63,795 nucleotides of DNA from JAXGTD01 sp040775095 (GTDB lineage Bacteria > Pseudomonadota > Gammaproteobacteria > Chromatiales > Chromatiaceae). The DNA is taken from NCBI GenBank assembly GCA_040775095.1, contig JAXGTD010000008.1, positions 1 through 63,795 of the forward strand, read 5' to 3'. The position numbers and the translations under genes are program-made. Under the pieces are notes generated by a model. That model was not told the DNA's origin. It did not search any database and saw nothing but the letters and a program-made list of their open reading frames with translations. Below, piece after piece: positions 62,707 through 63,795 of the stretch (the first letter of the stretch is position 1; each line of letters begins with the position of its first letter).

Positions 62707-63795
62707 ATGTCACAGCCATTTGCCGAGTTTCTTCTGCCCGATTCCCTGCTGCGCGGCCTCGAGAAGGCCGGCTGGCAACAGCCCACGGCGGTGCAGACAC
62801 AAGTGATCCCGCCCGCGATGGAGGGCGCCGACCTGCTGGTGTCGGCTGCCACCGGGACGGGTAAGACCGCCGCCTTCCTGTTGCCGATGATGCAGCGCTT
62901 CACCGACAACCCGGCACCGCGCAGCGCGACCCGCGCGCTGGTGCTGGTTCCCACCCGGGAGCTGGCCCGCCAGGTCTTTATCCATTTCATGCGCCTTGGA
63001 AGCTACACCCGCCTGACCGCGGCGGTGATCACCGGCGGCGAGCCGAAGTCCCACCAGATCGCGGCCCTGCGCAAGAATCCGGAGATCCTGATTGCGACCC
63101 CAGGCCGACTGCTGGAGCACATCGGTGACGGCGAGGCGGAGTTGGGGGAGCTCGAGGTGCTGGTGCTCGACGAGGCCGACCGGATGCTCGACATGGGCTT
63201 CGCCGAGGACGTACTCGCGATCATCGCGCGCTGCCATCCCGGGCGCCAGTCCATGCTGTTCTCGGCGACACTGCACCACCGTGGTCTGACGGCGATCACC
63301 GAGCGATTGCTTCGGCAACCGCGGGTCATTACCGCCAACCCGGTGCGTGAGGAGCACCCGAACATCCTGCACCAGATCCTGCTCGGCGACGACGTGGAGC
63401 ACAAGCAGCGCCTGTTGCTTTGGCTGTTGCAGCACGAGGATTACGCGAAGGCGCTGGTGTTCACCAATACCCGCGATCGCGCCACCGAGCTCGGCAACAT
63501 GCTGGTCGGCGCACAGGTGCGCACGGGCGTGTTGCATGGGGAATTGGACCAGCGCGAACGCAATCGCGTCGTGGGTCTGCTCCACCGGGGGGATATCGCG
63601 GTGTTGGTGGCCACGGACGTCGCCGCGCGTGGTCTCGACGTGCCTGGCGTGCAGCGGGTCATCAACTTCGATGTCCCGCGCAGCGGCGATGACTACCTCC
63701 ACCGCACGGGGCGCACGGGCCGCGCCGGCGAGCAGGGTGTGGCGATCTCGTTGGTCACGCCGCCGGAGTGGAATCGGATGGAGGGTATCGAGCGC
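62707..63795 (+). CDS. DEAD-box RNA helicase, SrmB/RhlE-like, N-terminal part
   Basis: An ATP-dependent RNA helicase; the frame runs off the right edge after 363 codons. Motifs in order: Q motif with QQPTAVQTQVIP, motif I AATGTGKT (47-54), PTRELARQ, TPGRLLEH, DEAD box LVLDEADRMLDMGF, SAT in MLFSATLHH, then in domain 2 VFTNTRDRA, ATDVAARGLDVPGV and HRTGRTGRAG. The spacing and the short N-terminus (MSQPFAEFLLPDSLLRGLEK) suggest SrmB, involved in 50S assembly, but RhlE or another paralogue cannot be excluded without the C-terminus. It follows glmS by 169 bp. Confidence 0.93.
   Translation, partial: MSQPFAEFLLPDSLLRGLEKAGWQQPTAVQTQVIPPAMEGADLLVSAATGTGKTAAFLLPMMQRFTDNPAPRSATRALVLVPTRELARQVFIHFMRLGSYTRLTAAVITGGEPKSHQIAALRKNPEILIATPGRLLEHIGDGEAELGELEVLVLDEADRMLDMGFAEDVLAIIARCHPGRQSMLFSATLHHRGLTAITERLLRQPRVITANPVREEHPNILHQILLGDDVEHKQRLLLWLLQHEDYAKALVFTNTRDRATELGNMLVGAQVRTGVLHGELDQRERNRVVGLLHRGDIAVLVATDVAARGLDVPGVQRVINFDVPRSGDDYLHRTGRTGRAGEQGVAISLVTPPEWNRMEGIER

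Overview
The window reads as a chromosomal core segment of a high-GC gammaproteobacterium. The evidence is gene order and gene content: ndk-rlmN-pilF-rodZ-hisS-yfgM-bamB-der; ygfB/pepP/ubiH facing zapA, 6S RNA and ygfA; gshB-apbE-tonB-algH-ruvX-pyrR-pyrB-pyrC' (Pseudomonas-like order); rplM-rpsI; and atpIBEFHAGDC followed by glmU-glmS. Ubiquinone genes (ubiH, coq7), a type IV pilus motor (pilT), PilF, a cAMP-type Crp and a CCA-encoding tRNA-Gln fit the same assignment. A Chromatiales/Ectothiorhodospiraceae-like host is my inference only. I see no insertion sequence, phage, CRISPR array, integrase or toxin-antitoxin pair, and no clear new multi-gene system.

Layout. 1-786: start of a secreted PhoX-like protein leaving the left edge. 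1489-9769: a compact forward block for nucleotide metabolism, translation, cell shape and outer-membrane assembly (ndk to der). 9977-17368: glycerol use (glpK, glpD), then an amylosucrase and an unusual NCS2 permease with a degenerate RsbW-like tail. 17588-22371: ubiH-pepP-ygfB on the minus strand diverging from a TIGR02449-type small coiled-coil gene, zapA, 6S RNA and ygfA. 22392-30350: ilvA and rpiA diverge across a region with two perfect inverted repeats; then, on the minus strand, an alpha-carbonic anhydrase / glutaminyl cyclotransferase / YaiI operon, malate synthase G and a LOG-family protein. 30835-37825: gshB to pyrC', with two promoters placed so that gshB and algH transcripts would be leaderless. 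37861-44145, minus strand: pilT, purE-purK, a porin, tRNA-Gln and rplM-rpsI. 44315-50898: 2Fe-2S ferredoxin, orphan GlcF-like Fe-S protein, coq7, a DUF885 relative lacking its metal motif, OsmC, Crp and two tandem Slp lipoproteins. 50989-63795: ATP synthase operon with a strong promoter and a 17-bp tandem repeat in its leader, a SlyD-like prolyl isomerase, glmU-glmS and the start of a DEAD-box helicase.

How parts work together. ATP synthase, ubiquinone synthesis and the 4Fe-4S protein serve respiration. Malate synthase G and the GlcF-like subunit could join in glycolate/glyoxylate use. The pyrB-pyrC' pair predicts a dodecameric aspartate transcarbamoylase held together by a dead dihydroorotase. 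PilF, PilT and the TonB3-position TonB all relate to type IV pili. GlmS and GlmU feed UDP-GlcNAc to the envelope.

Most novel-looking points: the permease fusion next to amylosucrase, the two leaderless-promoter geometries, the DUF885 pseudoenzyme, the tandem Slp pair, and the inverted repeats upstream of ilvA, rpiA and glcB. All functional claims are by recognition of conserved motifs; no database search was run.
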